Assembly (NCBI GenBank): GCA_902604785.1
Contig: CACLAC010000001.1
Location: 124,001-188,000, forward strand
Direction: 5' to 3'
DNA: 64,000 nt
Source: an uncultured Pelagibacteraceae bacterium
GTDB taxonomy: Bacteria; Pseudomonadota; Alphaproteobacteria; Pelagibacterales; Pelagibacteraceae
This document shows positions 1 to 10,802 of the stretch, piece by piece. Below the pieces are notes generated by a model. That model was not told where the DNA came from. It made no database searches and saw only the letters and a program-made list of their open reading frames with translations. Both the position numbers and the translations under genes were made by a program. Numbering within the stretch: position 1 is the stretch's first letter; each line of letters opens with the position of its first letter.

Positions 1-164
1 CAAGGCAAAACTTAAGAAAATTTTTTGAAGTAGACAAACAGCACATAGTTGCATACGGCTTAAGTGTTTTGGCGAAAGAACAGCTAATAGCATCAAAATA
101 TGCCGAGGATGCAATAAAAAAATATAATATTGATAAAAATAAACCAATGCCAACAAAGTTGTAA
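1..164 (+). CDS. aceE: Pyruvate dehydrogenase E1 (homodimeric AceE-type), C-terminal fragment, truncated by window start
   Basis: Open frame from window start reading ...RKFFEVDKQHIVAYGLSVLAKEQLIASKYAEDAIKKYNIDKNKPMPTKL*, resembling the AceE C-terminus; followed immediately by an E2 gene. Confidence 0.7.
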   Translation, partial: RQNLRKFFEVDKQHIVAYGLSVLAKEQLIASKYAEDAIKKYNIDKNKPMPTKL

Positions 165-165
165 A

Positions 166-1083
166 ATGAATGATTTAGTGGAAAAAAATAATCAAAATGT
201 TTTATCTAGCCCAAAAGCTAGAAAGTTTGCAAGAGAAGTAGGTGTTGATGTTAGGGATGTTGTTGGCAGTGAGAGATTAGGAAGAGTTATCGAAAAAGAT
301 ATTAAGGAGTTTGTTTCTTCAAAATTAAATAAAAAAGAAAATATTAATATAAATAAAGAATATGATCATTCTGAATTTGGGAAAGTTGAAATTAAAGAAA
401 TACAAAGAATAAAAAAAATTGCAGCGCCACATTTAGTTAATTCTTGGAAAAATATTCCTCACGTTACAAATCATGATGAGGCTGATATTACTGAAATGGA
501 AGAATTTAGAAATTCTTTAAAAGATATTTATACTGGCGAAAAAAAAAAAATTACTCCATTAGCTTTTATAATTAAAGCAGTTGTATCTTCACTTAGAAAA
601 TTTCCAAGTTTTAATTCCTCAATTGATGATATTGAAAATGGCAAGATCACTTTAAAAAAATATTATCATATTGGTATTGCAGTTGATACTTCTCACGGTT
701 TAATGGTACCTAAAATAAGAAATGTAGATAAAAAAAATATAAATGAAATTAGTGAAGAATTAAAAAAAATTAGCGAAGATTGTAGAAATTTAAAAATAGA
801 TAAAAAAGAATTTTTTGGAGGCTCAATCACAATAACTAGTTTGGGTGGCATAGGTGGTTCTTTTTTTACTCCAATTATAAATTATCCAGAAGTAGCAATA
901 CTTGGTGTTGGAAGATCTTATAAAAAACAACTATTTATAAATGAAAAATTCACAACTAGAAACGTTTTACCACTTTCTTTATCTTATGATCATAGAATTA
1001 TAGATGGTGCAGAAGCAGCTAGATTTAATAATGATTTAAAAGATAATCTTGGAAGCAATTTTGCTTATAAGTTAGCAATTTAA
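166..1083 (+). CDS. Dihydrolipoamide acyltransferase (E2) with peripheral subunit-binding and catalytic domains; no N-terminal lipoyl domain
   Basis: PSBD-like SSPKARKFAREVGVDVRDVVGSERLGRVIEKDI; catalytic SYDHRIIDGAEAARF; likely start at internal ATG 166 directly after the aceE stop. Confidence 0.85.
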   Translation: MNDLVEKNNQNVLSSPKARKFAREVGVDVRDVVGSERLGRVIEKDIKEFVSSKLNKKENININKEYDHSEFGKVEIKEIQRIKKIAAPHLVNSWKNIPHVTNHDEADITEMEEFRNSLKDIYTGEKKKITPLAFIIKAVVSSLRKFPSFNSSIDDIENGKITLKKYYHIGIAVDTSHGLMVPKIRNVDKKNINEISEELKKISEDCRNLKIDKKEFFGGSITITSLGGIGGSFFTPIINYPEVAILGVGRSYKKQLFINEKFTTRNVLPLSLSYDHRIIDGAEAARFNNDLKDNLGSNFAYKLAI

Positions 1084-1087
1084 AAAA

Positions 1088-1984
1088 ATGTCAAAACCAG
1101 CATCATTGCTTTCAGCTTTATTGTGTACATTTATATGGGGCACCACTTTTATTGCTCAAGATACGGGCATGGATACTATTGGACCACTTACTTTTAATGC
1201 TGTAAGATTTTTAATTGGTTTTATATCAATTATCCCTATCGCATTTATTTTTGAAAGTAAAAAAATCACTAATGAAATAAACAATAATAAAAAACTATTT
1301 TTAAAATTATCATTTTGGATAGGTTTGTTTTTATTTTTAGGAACTTTTTTACAACAAGCAGCTTTACTTTATACAGATGTAGCAAATGCAGCTTTTTTTA
1401 CTGTTTTTTATGTTCCTATGGTCCCAATTATTCTATTTATGTTTTATTCAAAAAATATTCATTGGAGCATATGGCCCTCTGTTTTGTTATGTGTGGCTGG
1501 CGTTTATCTATTAAGTGATTTTACAGATGCTACAGTAAGATTTGGAGATGGATTGGTAATATTGTGCGCTCTTTTTTGGGCTCTCCATATAATTTTTATT
1601 GGAAAATTTATTCAAAACTTTAATATACCTTTATTTTTTGGTGCTCTTCAAGGTTTAATCGTTTCACTATTCTCTTTTTTATTTGCAATATTTTTTGAAG
1701 ATATTTCATTTATTAATATATTAAATGAGTCTACCTCAATAATTTATGCAGGAGTTTTATCTGGAGGAATTGCATTTACTTTACAAATATATGCACAAAA
1801 AAAAATTTCTCCCGCTCCATCAGCAATTATTTTTTCTCTAGAGGGTGTATTTGCAGCAATTGCAGCGTGGATAATTTTAGATCAAGTATTAGGTTTAAAT
1901 AATTTAATTGGATGTTTTTTCATATTAGTTGGAGTAATAATTTCTCAAATTTTGCCTGAAATCAAATTTTCTAGGAATAAATAA
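1088..1984 (+). CDS. EamA/DMT-family transporter
   Basis: Multi-TM protein with duplicated EamA-like repeats (LLCTFIWGTTFIAQ). Confidence 0.85.
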   Translation: MSKPASLLSALLCTFIWGTTFIAQDTGMDTIGPLTFNAVRFLIGFISIIPIAFIFESKKITNEINNNKKLFLKLSFWIGLFLFLGTFLQQAALLYTDVANAAFFTVFYVPMVPIILFMFYSKNIHWSIWPSVLLCVAGVYLLSDFTDATVRFGDGLVILCALFWALHIIFIGKFIQNFNIPLFFGALQGLIVSLFSFLFAIFFEDISFINILNESTSIIYAGVLSGGIAFTLQIYAQKKISPAPSAIIFSLEGVFAAIAAWIILDQVLGLNNLIGCFFILVGVIISQILPEIKFSRNK

Positions 1985-2762
1985 TAACAAATAAAATTAA
2001 TGCTAAAAAAATTCTATAGTAAACAAAAAATTTTAAGTCAAATTTTTTTACATAAATTAAAAAATATTTAATTGTTAAGTATGAAATAAAAAATGAAAAA
2101 ATAATTGAAATTAAAAAAATTAAATTAAAATTTGTACTAGTTTCTAAAATTTTTTTAATTCCTAAAAAACTTGCACCTGCTAAAGCAGGAATGGATAAAT
2201 AGAAAGCAATTTTTGAAGAGTCTACTCTATCAAAACTTAAAAACCTTGAAGCTGTAATAACTATTCCTGATCTACTAACACCTGGTACTATAGCTAATAC
2301 TTGAAATAAACCAACAATTAGAATATTTTTATAATTAAGGTTTGTATCTAACTTTCGTTTTATTTGTGATCTATCTGCGAAAAATAAAAGCAAACCAAAT
2401 ATCAAAGTAGTCCAAGCTATTATTTTTAAGTTTCTAAAATAATCAATTAATCCTGTTGTAAAAAATATGTATCCAATAATTATTAATGGTAATGATCCTA
2501 CTATTATTAATGAAAATAGATTTTTATTTTGTCTAATATTTAATAGATCATTTCTAAAATAAAATATTATCGCAAACAAAGAGCCTAAGTGAAAGCTAAT
2601 ATCTAACTGTAAAGAACCAACATTAAAATTATAGATTTCAGAAATTATTATTAAATGACCTGACGAACTTACTGGAATAAATTCAGAAAACCCTTGAATA
2701 AATGCTAAAATTAGAACTTCAATGTATTGTGAAATCATTAAAATATTATCTTGATAATCCAA
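1971..2762 (-). CDS. uppP: Undecaprenyl-diphosphatase
   Basis: FIQGFSEFIPVSSSGHL and PGVSRSGIVITASRFL signatures. Confidence 0.9.
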   Translation of the reverse strand: MDYQDNILMISQYIEVLILAFIQGFSEFIPVSSSGHLIIISEIYNFNVGSLQLDISFHLGSLFAIIFYFRNDLLNIRQNKNLFSLIIVGSLPLIIIGYIFFTTGLIDYFRNLKIIAWTTLIFGLLLFFADRSQIKRKLDTNLNYKNILIVGLFQVLAIVPGVSRSGIVITASRFLSFDRVDSSKIAFYLSIPALAGASFLGIKKILETSTNFNLIFLISIIFSFFISYLTIKYFLIYVKKFDLKFFVYYRIFLALILFVIIYS

Positions 2763-2789
2763 AGATAATTAAAATAAAGCAATAACTTA

Positions 2790-2810
2790 AATGCATAACA
2801 AATATGCATT
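2790..2810. promoter_or_regulatory. Perfect inverted repeat AATGCATA-ACAAA-TATGCATT upstream of gltD; contains 17-bp TGCA-N9-TGCA
   Basis: Direct sequence palindrome in the 152-bp intergenic region; spacing resembles an NtrC-type site. Confidence 0.5.
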
Positions 2811-2914
2811 ACATTATAAAATCCTTTAAATATTAGGTTTTTCAAAAATATTAGTCATATATTATGACCTAATTACGGTTTATTTGTTTTATTTATTAAT
2901 ATATATCACGTTTA

Positions 2915-4348
2915 ATGAATGAAAAAATGTTGAAATTTGTTGATATAAATCAGGAAAATCCCTCAAAAAGGGATAAAATTGTGAGAAAAGTTGATTTCAA
3001 TGAAATATATGGAGAATTCATTAATGAAAAAGCCAGAAAACAATCAAGTAGGTGCTCGCAATGTGGTGTTCCTTTTTGCCAGGTACATTGCCCATTAAGT
3101 AATAATATTCCTGATTGGCTAAAACTTACAGCAGAAGGAAGGTTAGAAGATGCCTATCAATTGTCCCAAAGCACAAATAACATGCCTGAAGTATGTGGAA
3201 GAATTTGTCCACAAGATAGATTGTGTGAAGGAAATTGCGTAATTGAACAATCAGGTCATGGCACTGTAACAATTGGATCGATTGAAAAATATATTACAGA
3301 AACTGCATGGGATAAAGGTTGGGTTAAACCAATTGAGGTTGCTGAAGAACTAATTCAAAGTATTGGAATTATAGGTGCTGGTCCAGCAGGACTAGCATGT
3401 GGAGAAGAGCTTAGAAAAAAAGGTTATCAAGTTACTATATATGATCGTTATGACAGAGCAGGAGGTTTACTAATTTATGGTATTCCAAACTTTAAATTAG
3501 AAAAACATGTTGTCAATAGAAGAATTAAACTTTTAGAAGATGGAGGAATTAAATTTATTCTTAATTTTGAAGTCGGAAAAAATTTATCTTTAAAAAAATT
3601 AAAGGAAAAGCATGATGCAATTTTAATTGCTACAGGAGTTTATAAACCAAGAGAAGTTAATATACCAGGAAATAATCTTAAAAATATTTTTCCAGCTATG
3701 GAATTTTTAACGGCATCAAATCGAAAAGGCCTAGGAGATAAAGTTGAAATGTTTGATAATGGAACACTCGATGCTAAAGAAAAAGATGTAATAGTAATTG
3801 GAGGCGGAGATACAGCAATGGATTGTGTTAGGACTTCAATAAGACAAAAAGCAAAATCTGTAAAATGTATTTACAGACGTGATAAAGAAAATATGCCAGG
3901 GTCAGCAAGAGAAGTTTTAAATGCAGAGGAAGAAGGTATAGAATTTATTTGGTTAAGCAGCCCAAAAGAATTTAAAGGTTCAGATAAAGTTGAAAGTTTG
4001 GTTGTTGATAGAATTAAACTTGGTGAACCTGATGAGAGTGGAAGGAGAAAGCCACTTATACAAAAAAATTCAGAATTTGAAATTAAGGCAGATATTATAA
4101 TAAAAGCATTAGGTTTTGATCCTGAAGAGCTTCCTAAATTATTTGATGAAGAAAAATTACAAGTTACAAAATGGGGAACAATAAAAGTAGACTTTGATAC
4201 AATGGAAACGAACATATCAGGTGTTTTTGCTGCAGGGGATATAATAAGAGGAGCATCATTGGTTGTTTGGGCAATCAAGGATGGAAGAGATGTTGCAATA
4301 TCAATAGAAAATTATTTAAAATCAGTTCAAAATCAAAAAGTAGCATAA
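2915..4348 (+). CDS. gltD: Glutamate synthase small subunit
   Basis: CxxCxxxxC Fe-S motifs, FAD/NADPH-binding GAGPAGLACGEELRKKGYQVTIYD. Confidence 0.93.
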   Translation: MNEKMLKFVDINQENPSKRDKIVRKVDFNEIYGEFINEKARKQSSRCSQCGVPFCQVHCPLSNNIPDWLKLTAEGRLEDAYQLSQSTNNMPEVCGRICPQDRLCEGNCVIEQSGHGTVTIGSIEKYITETAWDKGWVKPIEVAEELIQSIGIIGAGPAGLACGEELRKKGYQVTIYDRYDRAGGLLIYGIPNFKLEKHVVNRRIKLLEDGGIKFILNFEVGKNLSLKKLKEKHDAILIATGVYKPREVNIPGNNLKNIFPAMEFLTASNRKGLGDKVEMFDNGTLDAKEKDVIVIGGGDTAMDCVRTSIRQKAKSVKCIYRRDKENMPGSAREVLNAEEEGIEFIWLSSPKEFKGSDKVESLVVDRIKLGEPDESGRRKPLIQKNSEFEIKADIIIKALGFDPEELPKLFDEEKLQVTKWGTIKVDFDTMETNISGVFAAGDIIRGASLVVWAIKDGRDVAISIENYLKSVQNQKVA

Positions 4349-7300
4349 TGAAATTAAGAATAAAAAATTTAAATATTTTAAAAAAAAACCATATTTATAA
4401 CGACGCTATGGAACATGACTCTTGTGGAGTTGGTTTAGTAGCATCCACCGAAGGTTTGAAATCAAGAAAAGTAGTTGAGCAAGGAATTGAAGCGCTTAAG
4501 GCAGTTTGGCATAGAGGTGCAATTGATGCAGATGGAAAAACTGGAGATGGTGCAGGCATACATATAGAAATACCAACCAAGTTTTTTATAGAAAAAATTG
4601 AAAATTATGGTCGTAAATATGATGAAGGAAAAATTTGTGTAGGAATGATTTTTTTACCCAGAAACGAATATAGTTCACAAGAAAAATGCAAAGCAATCAT
4701 TGAAACTGAACTATTAAAAAATAATTTTTCTATTTATAGATGGAGACAGGTTCCAATTAACACTAAAGTTTTAGGTACAAAAGCTGAGATAACAAGACCC
4801 GAAATTACCCAGATTTTATTTAAACCTAAAGATAATTCAATAGATGAAAAAACATTAGAACGTAGACTTTATGAAACTAGAAGAAAAATAGAAAAAGAAA
4901 GTTTAAAAAATCAATTAAATCAATTTTATATTTGTTCATTCAGCTCTAAGTCTCTCATTTATAAAGGAATGTTCTTAGCTGAAGCATTATCTGATTTTTA
5001 TTTAGATTTAAAAGACGAGAGATTCATTTCAAGATTTGCAATTTTTCATCAGAGATTTTCTACCAATACAGCCCCTAGTTGGGATCTAGCTCAACCATTT
5101 AGATCAATAGCACATAATGGAGAAATAAATACTTTAAAGGGAAATCTTAATTGGATGAAAGTTCATGAAGAAGAAATGTTTAGTCCTTATTTTGAAGATA
5201 TGGAAAATTTAAAACCAGTAATTCCTTCAGGAAATTCTGATTCAGCATCCCTAGATAATGTATTTGAATTACTTAATATGTCTGGCCATTCTGCTCCTTT
5301 AGCAAAACTTATGTTAATACCTGACGCATGGTCTAAAAAAAGTAAAATACTACCCAGGGATCATCTGCAGCTATTTAATTTTCTTAATAGCACAATGGAA
5401 CCTTGGGACGGGCCTGCTGCGATTGCTGCTACTGATAATGAATGGGTTATCGCTGCAACTGATAGAAACGGTTTAAGACCCCTAAGATTTACGGTCACCA
5501 AAGATAAATTATTATTTGCTGGTTCTGAGACAGGAATGGTTGATATAGATGAAAAAAAAATTGTTACTAAAGGAAGATTAGGACCTGGTGAAATTATAGG
5601 AATTAGAATTAAAAAAGGAAAAGTTTATACAAATAATCAAATCAAAAATTATTTAGCAAAAGGATATAAAAATTTTAATAATCAAATTATAGATCTAAAT
5701 AAAAAATTCATTATTAAAAATGAAAAGCATGAATTTTCAGGACAAGAACTTAGAAATTTGCAGCATTGTTTTGGTTATAGTATCGAAGATTTAGAAACAA
5801 TTCTGCATCCAATGGTAGAAGATGCCAAAGAAGCCACAGGATCAATGGGTGATGATACGCCTTTAGCAGTTTTATCAGACAATTATAGACCTCTTTATCA
5901 TTTTTTTAGACAAAATTTTAGTCAAGTTACAAACCCACCTATAGACTCTTTGAGAGAAAATAAAGTTATGAGTCTTAAAACTAGATTTGGAAATCTTGGA
6001 AATATTTTAGATTTTGATAATTTAACTAAAGAAAATATTTATGTTCTTGATGGACCAATACTATCGAATTTTCAATTTGAAAAATTTCTTAACTATTTTG
6101 GAGGAGATTACAAAATTTTAGATTGTACTTTTGATATAGATGATAATTTAGAAGATGCACTTAATAAATTAAAAAAGCAAGTGGAACAATTGGTTAGAGA
6201 AGGAATTAAGCAAGTAGTTCTTACTGATAAACAATTATCAAAGAAAAAATTACCAATTCCAATGCTTTTGTGTATTGGTGCAATAAATTCACACCTAATT
6301 AACCTTGGGCTAAGAGGTTATGTCTCAATAAATGTTCAAACAGGAGACGCTCTCGATACTCATTCTTTTGCAACATTAATAGGAGTTGGAGCAACAACTG
6401 TAAATCCTTATTTAGCTTTTGATAGCATACATCAAAGATATTCAAAAATGCTTTTTGGAAAATTGAGTTTTGAAGAATGTATTTCAAGATATATTAAATC
6501 AGTAAATCTTGGATTATTAAAAATTATGTCTAAGATGGGTATTTCAGTATTAAGTTCCTATCGAGGTGGCTGTAATTTTGAAACAGTAGGTTTAAGTAGA
6601 TCGCTAGTTAAAGATTATTTTCCAGGAATGTTATCAAAAATTTCTGGAATTGGACTGAATGGAATCGAAAAAAAAATAAGAAAAATTCATAAGCAAGGAT
6701 TTGACTCAACTTCTAATATTCTCCCAATTGGTGGGATTTATAAGTACAGGAAGAATGGAGAAATCCATCAATATCAAGGTAAGTTGATTCATTTAATTCA
6801 AACTGCCGTTACAGAAAATTCTTATAGTATTTACAAAAAATATGCTGATGGAATCTATAATCTTAAACCAATTAACTTAAGAGACTTAATAGATTTTAAA
6901 GAAAGAAAATCAATAAATATTGATGAAGTAGAAACCGTAAAAAGTATTATGAAAAGATTTGGAAGTGGTAGCATGTCTCATGGTGCTTTATCTAAAGAAG
7001 CGCATGAAACTTTAGCAATTGGAATGAATAGAATTAAAGGTGCTTCGTGTAGTGGGGAAGGAGGAGAAGATGAAAAAAGGTTTAAAATTAATGAAAATGG
7101 AGATAGTGCAAATTCAAGAGTAAAACAAATAGCTTCAGCTAGATTTGGTGTAACAATTAATTATTTAAATAATTGCAATGAAATAGAAATTAAAATTGCT
7201 CAAGGTGCAAAACCAGGAGAAGGAGGGCAGCTACCAGGTTTTAAAGTAACTAATGAAATAGCAAGACTAAGGCATTCTACACCTGGAGTTACATTAATTT

Positions 7301-8844
7301 CTCCTCCTCCTCATCATGATATCTATTCAATAGAAGATCTTGCTCAATTAATTTATGATCTTAAACAAATTAATCCTAAAGCAAGAATAAGTGTAAAATT
7401 AGTTGCCTCTTCAGGAATTGGAACAATTGCAGCAGGTGTAGCAAAGGCAAAAGCAGATATAATATTAATTTCAGGACATTCCGGAGGAACTGGAGCAACT
7501 CCTCAAACAAGTGTTAAGTATGTAGGAATACCGTGGGAAATGGGATTAACAGAAGCAAATCAAGTGTTAACATTAAACAATTTACGTCACCATGTAACAT
7601 TAAAAACTGATGGCGGAATCAAAACTGGAAGAGATGTAGTAATTGCAGCAATGATGGGAGCAGAAGAATATGGTGTTGCAACAACAGCACTTGTTGCAAT
7701 GGGTTGTATAATGGTTAGACAATGTCATTCAAATACTTGTCCTGTTGGAGTCTGTACGCAAGATAAGAAATTAAGAGAAAAATTTTCTGGAACTCCAGAT
7801 AAAATTGTAAATTTATTCACTTTCATTGCGATGGAAGTAAGAGAAATATTAGCAAAATTAGGATTTGCAACTTTAAATGATATAATAGGAAGGGCTGATT
7901 TATTAAAACAAGTTAGCAAAGGCTCTTCAAATTTAGATGATCTAGATTTAAATCCATTATTTGTTCAAGCAGATTCTGGTTTAAACAAAAAATATTGTGA
8001 AAATCCAATTATTAATGGTGTTCCAGATACTCTAGATCAAAAAATATGGCCAGAAATTGAGCAATCAATCGATAAGAATGAAAATCTTGAAAAAGAATTT
8101 AAGATTAAAAATATTCACAGAGCAGTTGGTACAAGAATTTCTTATCATCTATATAAAAAGTTTGGAAATAATAAACTAAATGAGAATTCAATTTCACTAA
8201 AATTTGATGGATCTGCTGGCCAATCTTTTGGTGCCTTTGCAGCCAAAGGATTAAAATTAATTTTAAAAGGTGATGCGAATGATTATGTTGGTAAAGGATT
8301 ATCCGGTGGTACTATTGTAATTAAATTGCCAAATGAAAGCAGTCTAGTCTCTAGTGAAAATACTATAATCGGAAATACAGTTTTATATGGTGCAACATCC
8401 GGATATTTATTTGCCGCAGGACAAGCTGGAGAGAGGTTTGCTGTTAGAAATTCTGGAGCAACAGCAGTAATAGAAGGGAGTGGCTCAAATGGATGTGAAT
8501 ATATGACTGGTGGCAATGTTATAATTTTAGGAGAAGTTGGAGATAATTTTGCAGCAGGTATGACTGGTGGTATGGCATTTGTTTATGATGCTCACAATAA
8601 TTTTGAAAAGAAAGTCAATCCAGATAGTGTTATATGGCAAAGACCAAAAACAAAATATTGGATAAAGTTTCTTAAAGATTTAATTTTTGAACATTTCAAA
8701 GAAACAAATTCAATTTTTGCAAATAATTTATTAAATAATTTTGAAAATGAAATAATAAATTTTTTTCAAGTATGTCCTAAGGAGATGTTAGACAAACTAG
8801 ATCAACCATTAACACTTAATAAAGCTTTAGGTGTCGCAAGTTAA
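4348..8844 (+). CDS. gltB: Glutamate synthase large subunit
   Basis: GATase II start region (MEHDSCGVGLVAS), FMN-binding and GXGXG domains; start at ATG 4348 overlapping the gltD stop (TAATG). Confidence 0.93.
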   Translation: MKLRIKNLNILKKNHIYNDAMEHDSCGVGLVASTEGLKSRKVVEQGIEALKAVWHRGAIDADGKTGDGAGIHIEIPTKFFIEKIENYGRKYDEGKICVGMIFLPRNEYSSQEKCKAIIETELLKNNFSIYRWRQVPINTKVLGTKAEITRPEITQILFKPKDNSIDEKTLERRLYETRRKIEKESLKNQLNQFYICSFSSKSLIYKGMFLAEALSDFYLDLKDERFISRFAIFHQRFSTNTAPSWDLAQPFRSIAHNGEINTLKGNLNWMKVHEEEMFSPYFEDMENLKPVIPSGNSDSASLDNVFELLNMSGHSAPLAKLMLIPDAWSKKSKILPRDHLQLFNFLNSTMEPWDGPAAIAATDNEWVIAATDRNGLRPLRFTVTKDKLLFAGSETGMVDIDEKKIVTKGRLGPGEIIGIRIKKGKVYTNNQIKNYLAKGYKNFNNQIIDLNKKFIIKNEKHEFSGQELRNLQHCFGYSIEDLETILHPMVEDAKEATGSMGDDTPLAVLSDNYRPLYHFFRQNFSQVTNPPIDSLRENKVMSLKTRFGNLGNILDFDNLTKENIYVLDGPILSNFQFEKFLNYFGGDYKILDCTFDIDDNLEDALNKLKKQVEQLVREGIKQVVLTDKQLSKKKLPIPMLLCIGAINSHLINLGLRGYVSINVQTGDALDTHSFATLIGVGATTVNPYLAFDSIHQRYSKMLFGKLSFEECISRYIKSVNLGLLKIMSKMGISVLSSYRGGCNFETVGLSRSLVKDYFPGMLSKISGIGLNGIEKKIRKIHKQGFDSTSNILPIGGIYKYRKNGEIHQYQGKLIHLIQTAVTENSYSIYKKYADGIYNLKPINLRDLIDFKERKSINIDEVETVKSIMKRFGSGSMSHGALSKEAHETLAIGMNRIKGASCSGEGGEDEKRFKINENGDSANSRVKQIASARFGVTINYLNNCNEIEIKIAQGAKPGEGGQLPGFKVTNEIARLRHSTPGVTLISPPPHHDIYSIEDLAQLIYDLKQINPKARISVKLVASSGIGTIAAGVAKAKADIILISGHSGGTGATPQTSVKYVGIPWEMGLTEANQVLTLNNLRHHVTLKTDGGIKTGRDVVIAAMMGAEEYGVATTALVAMGCIMVRQCHSNTCPVGVCTQDKKLREKFSGTPDKIVNLFTFIAMEVREILAKLGFATLNDIIGRADLLKQVSKGSSNLDDLDLNPLFVQADSGLNKKYCENPIINGVPDTLDQKIWPEIEQSIDKNENLEKEFKIKNIHRAVGTRISYHLYKKFGNNKLNENSISLKFDGSAGQSFGAFAAKGLKLILKGDANDYVGKGLSGGTIVIKLPNESSLVSSENTIIGNTVLYGATSGYLFAAGQAGERFAVRNSGATAVIEGSGSNGCEYMTGGNVIILGEVGDNFAAGMTGGMAFVYDAHNNFEKKVNPDSVIWQRPKTKYWIKFLKDLIFEHFKETNSIFANNLLNNFENEIINFFQVCPKEMLDKLDQPLTLNKALGVAS

Positions 8845-8850
8845 TAATTT

Positions 8851-9606
8851 TTAAGAATTTAAATATAAGATTTTATCTAATTCTCTATTAATTTTTTTTA
8901 AATTTATCTTACTTGAAAGACTATGATCACCATTTTTAATAACTAATATTGTTTTTTTTGCTTTATTAAAATTATTCAAAATTTTTTTTGAATAACTTAA
9001 AGGAACAACTTCATCTTTTGAGCCGTGAACCATTGTAACAGGAATTTTTGAACTATATTTTTTGTTTAAAATTTTATTTTTTCTTCCATCTTTTATTATT
9101 TGATGAGTAATTGGGTATTCGTATTCACCATGCTTTAATTGATAAATTTTTTTTTCAATAATTTCTTTCTTTATTTTTTTTGAAAATTTTTTCCACATGA
9201 GTCTTTCCAAAAACTCTGGTGCTGATCCAATACCTAAAAATCCCTTAATTTGTTTTTTATAGTATTTGAATATATTTAAAGCTATCCAAGAACCCATACT
9301 TGAACCAACCAAAATAAAATTATTTTTTTTTATTTTTTTTTTTATTGCAATTTTTACTTCCTTAGTCCATTTTGATATATTGCCTTTTATAAATTCTCCT
9401 GAAGATTTTCCATGACCAGAATATTCAATTGCTAAAAATCCTAATTTTCTTTTTTTACAATATTTTAAAAAATTTTTTGGCTTATCCCCCTCAATGTCAG
9501 ACATAAAACCATGTAAAAAAACAACATATAATTTTGTATTTTGATCAAATGATAAATATCTTAATTTTATAGATTTAGAGATTTTTAAAAATTTAAATTT
9601 ACTCAT
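8851..9606 (-). CDS. Alpha/beta hydrolase
   Basis: VFLHGFMSD, nucleophile elbow GSSMGS, C-terminal GDHSL. Confidence 0.8.
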   Translation of the reverse strand: MSKFKFLKISKSIKLRYLSFDQNTKLYVVFLHGFMSDIEGDKPKNFLKYCKKRKLGFLAIEYSGHGKSSGEFIKGNISKWTKEVKIAIKKKIKKNNFILVGSSMGSWIALNIFKYYKKQIKGFLGIGSAPEFLERLMWKKFSKKIKKEIIEKKIYQLKHGEYEYPITHQIIKDGRKNKILNKKYSSKIPVTMVHGSKDEVVPLSYSKKILNNFNKAKKTILVIKNGDHSLSSKINLKKINRELDKILYLNS

Positions 9607-9647
9607 AAAAAATTTTTAAATATTGTGATAATATATTACTTTATTAA

Positions 9648-10802
9648 ATGCCAACTAAATTAAAAGTTTTACAAGTTATTCCAAGTTTAGGATATGGAGG
9701 AGCCGAAGCAGGCTGTTATGATATTGCACATTATTTATATGAAAATGATTGCAAGTCATACTTAATTACTAGTGGAGGTGAATTAACAAGGTTTATAGAC
9801 AAAGAAAAAGTAAAATTGATAAGACTTCCTGTTCAATCAAAAAATCCAATAATCATGTTATTTAACACTATAATGATTTTTTTAATTATTCTTTTTTTCA
9901 ATATTAACATAGTTCATGCAAGGAGTAGAGCCCCGGCTTGGTCTTGTTTTCTAGCAACAAAATTGACGCGTAGAAAATTTGTTACTACTTTTCATGGAAC
10001 TTATAATTTTAAAAGTAAATTAAAAAAATTTTATAATTCAGTTATGGTCAGATCTGATCTAATTATAGCAGGATCAAATTTTATTTTTTCACATATTAAT
10101 GAAAATTATTCTGAGTATTTAACTACAAAAAAGAAATTTTTAGTAATTTTTAGAGGAATAAATACTGATTACTTTGATCCTTCTACAACTTTAGAAAAAG
10201 AAGAAGATGCGTTGTTTAAACTGTGGGAGCTTAAAGTTGGAAAGAAAATTATTTTATTTCCAGGAAGGCTAACTTCTTGGAAGGGCCAAGAAATGTTTTT
10301 AGAATCAATAAATAAAGTTAATATACAATTAGGGCATGATGCTTTTATTGCAGTAATACTTGGCAGTGATCAAGGAAGAGATTTATATAAAAAAAAACTT
10401 ATCAGATTAGTAGAGCAATACAGGTTAACCAATCAAATAAAATTTATTGAAAACTGTAAAAATATGCCAGTGGCATATAAAATTTCAAATTTTGTAGTGT
10501 CAGCGTCAACTGAGCCAGAGGCTTTCGGAAGAATATCCGTTGAAGCTCAATCAATGCAGAAACCAATTTTAGCGAGCAATATTGGCGGATCAAAAGAAAC
10601 TATTATTGATAATAAAACTGGTATTTTATTTGAGGCAGGAAATTCGGAAGATATGGCAAGAAAAATTATTGAATTGTTTAATTTAGATGAAAGTACACTA
10701 AATCAAATGGGTATTGAAGGTAGGAAAAACGTGATAAACAAATTTAATGTTGAAAAAATGTGTTTTTCTACTTATTCAGAGTACAAAAAATTAATAAATT
10801 AA
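9648..10802 (+). CDS. Glycosyltransferase family 4
   Basis: IPSLGYGGAEAG, FPGRLTSWKGQEMFLES, EAFGRISVEAQSMQKPILAS. Confidence 0.85.
   Translation: MPTKLKVLQVIPSLGYGGAEAGCYDIAHYLYENDCKSYLITSGGELTRFIDKEKVKLIRLPVQSKNPIIMLFNTIMIFLIILFFNINIVHARSRAPAWSCFLATKLTRRKFVTTFHGTYNFKSKLKKFYNSVMVRSDLIIAGSNFIFSHINENYSEYLTTKKKFLVIFRGINTDYFDPSTTLEKEEDALFKLWELKVGKKIILFPGRLTSWKGQEMFLESINKVNIQLGHDAFIAVILGSDQGRDLYKKKLIRLVEQYRLTNQIKFIENCKNMPVAYKISNFVVSASTEPEAFGRISVEAQSMQKPILASNIGGSKETIIDNKTGILFEAGNSEDMARKIIELFNLDESTLNQMGIEGRKNVINKFNVEKMCFSTYSEYKKLIN

Noticed and set aside
3871-4278. 135-aa minus-strand ORF inside gltD
   Set aside because: Antisense shadow of a strongly conserved coding frame; no independent support. 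The same applies to other antisense ORFs such as those within gltB, lepA, cobT-like, dapD, aroK and yidC.
4267-4347. ORF-track N-terminal extension of gltB
   Set aside because: Extension overlaps the gltD C-terminus; ATG 4348 gives the expected GltB start.
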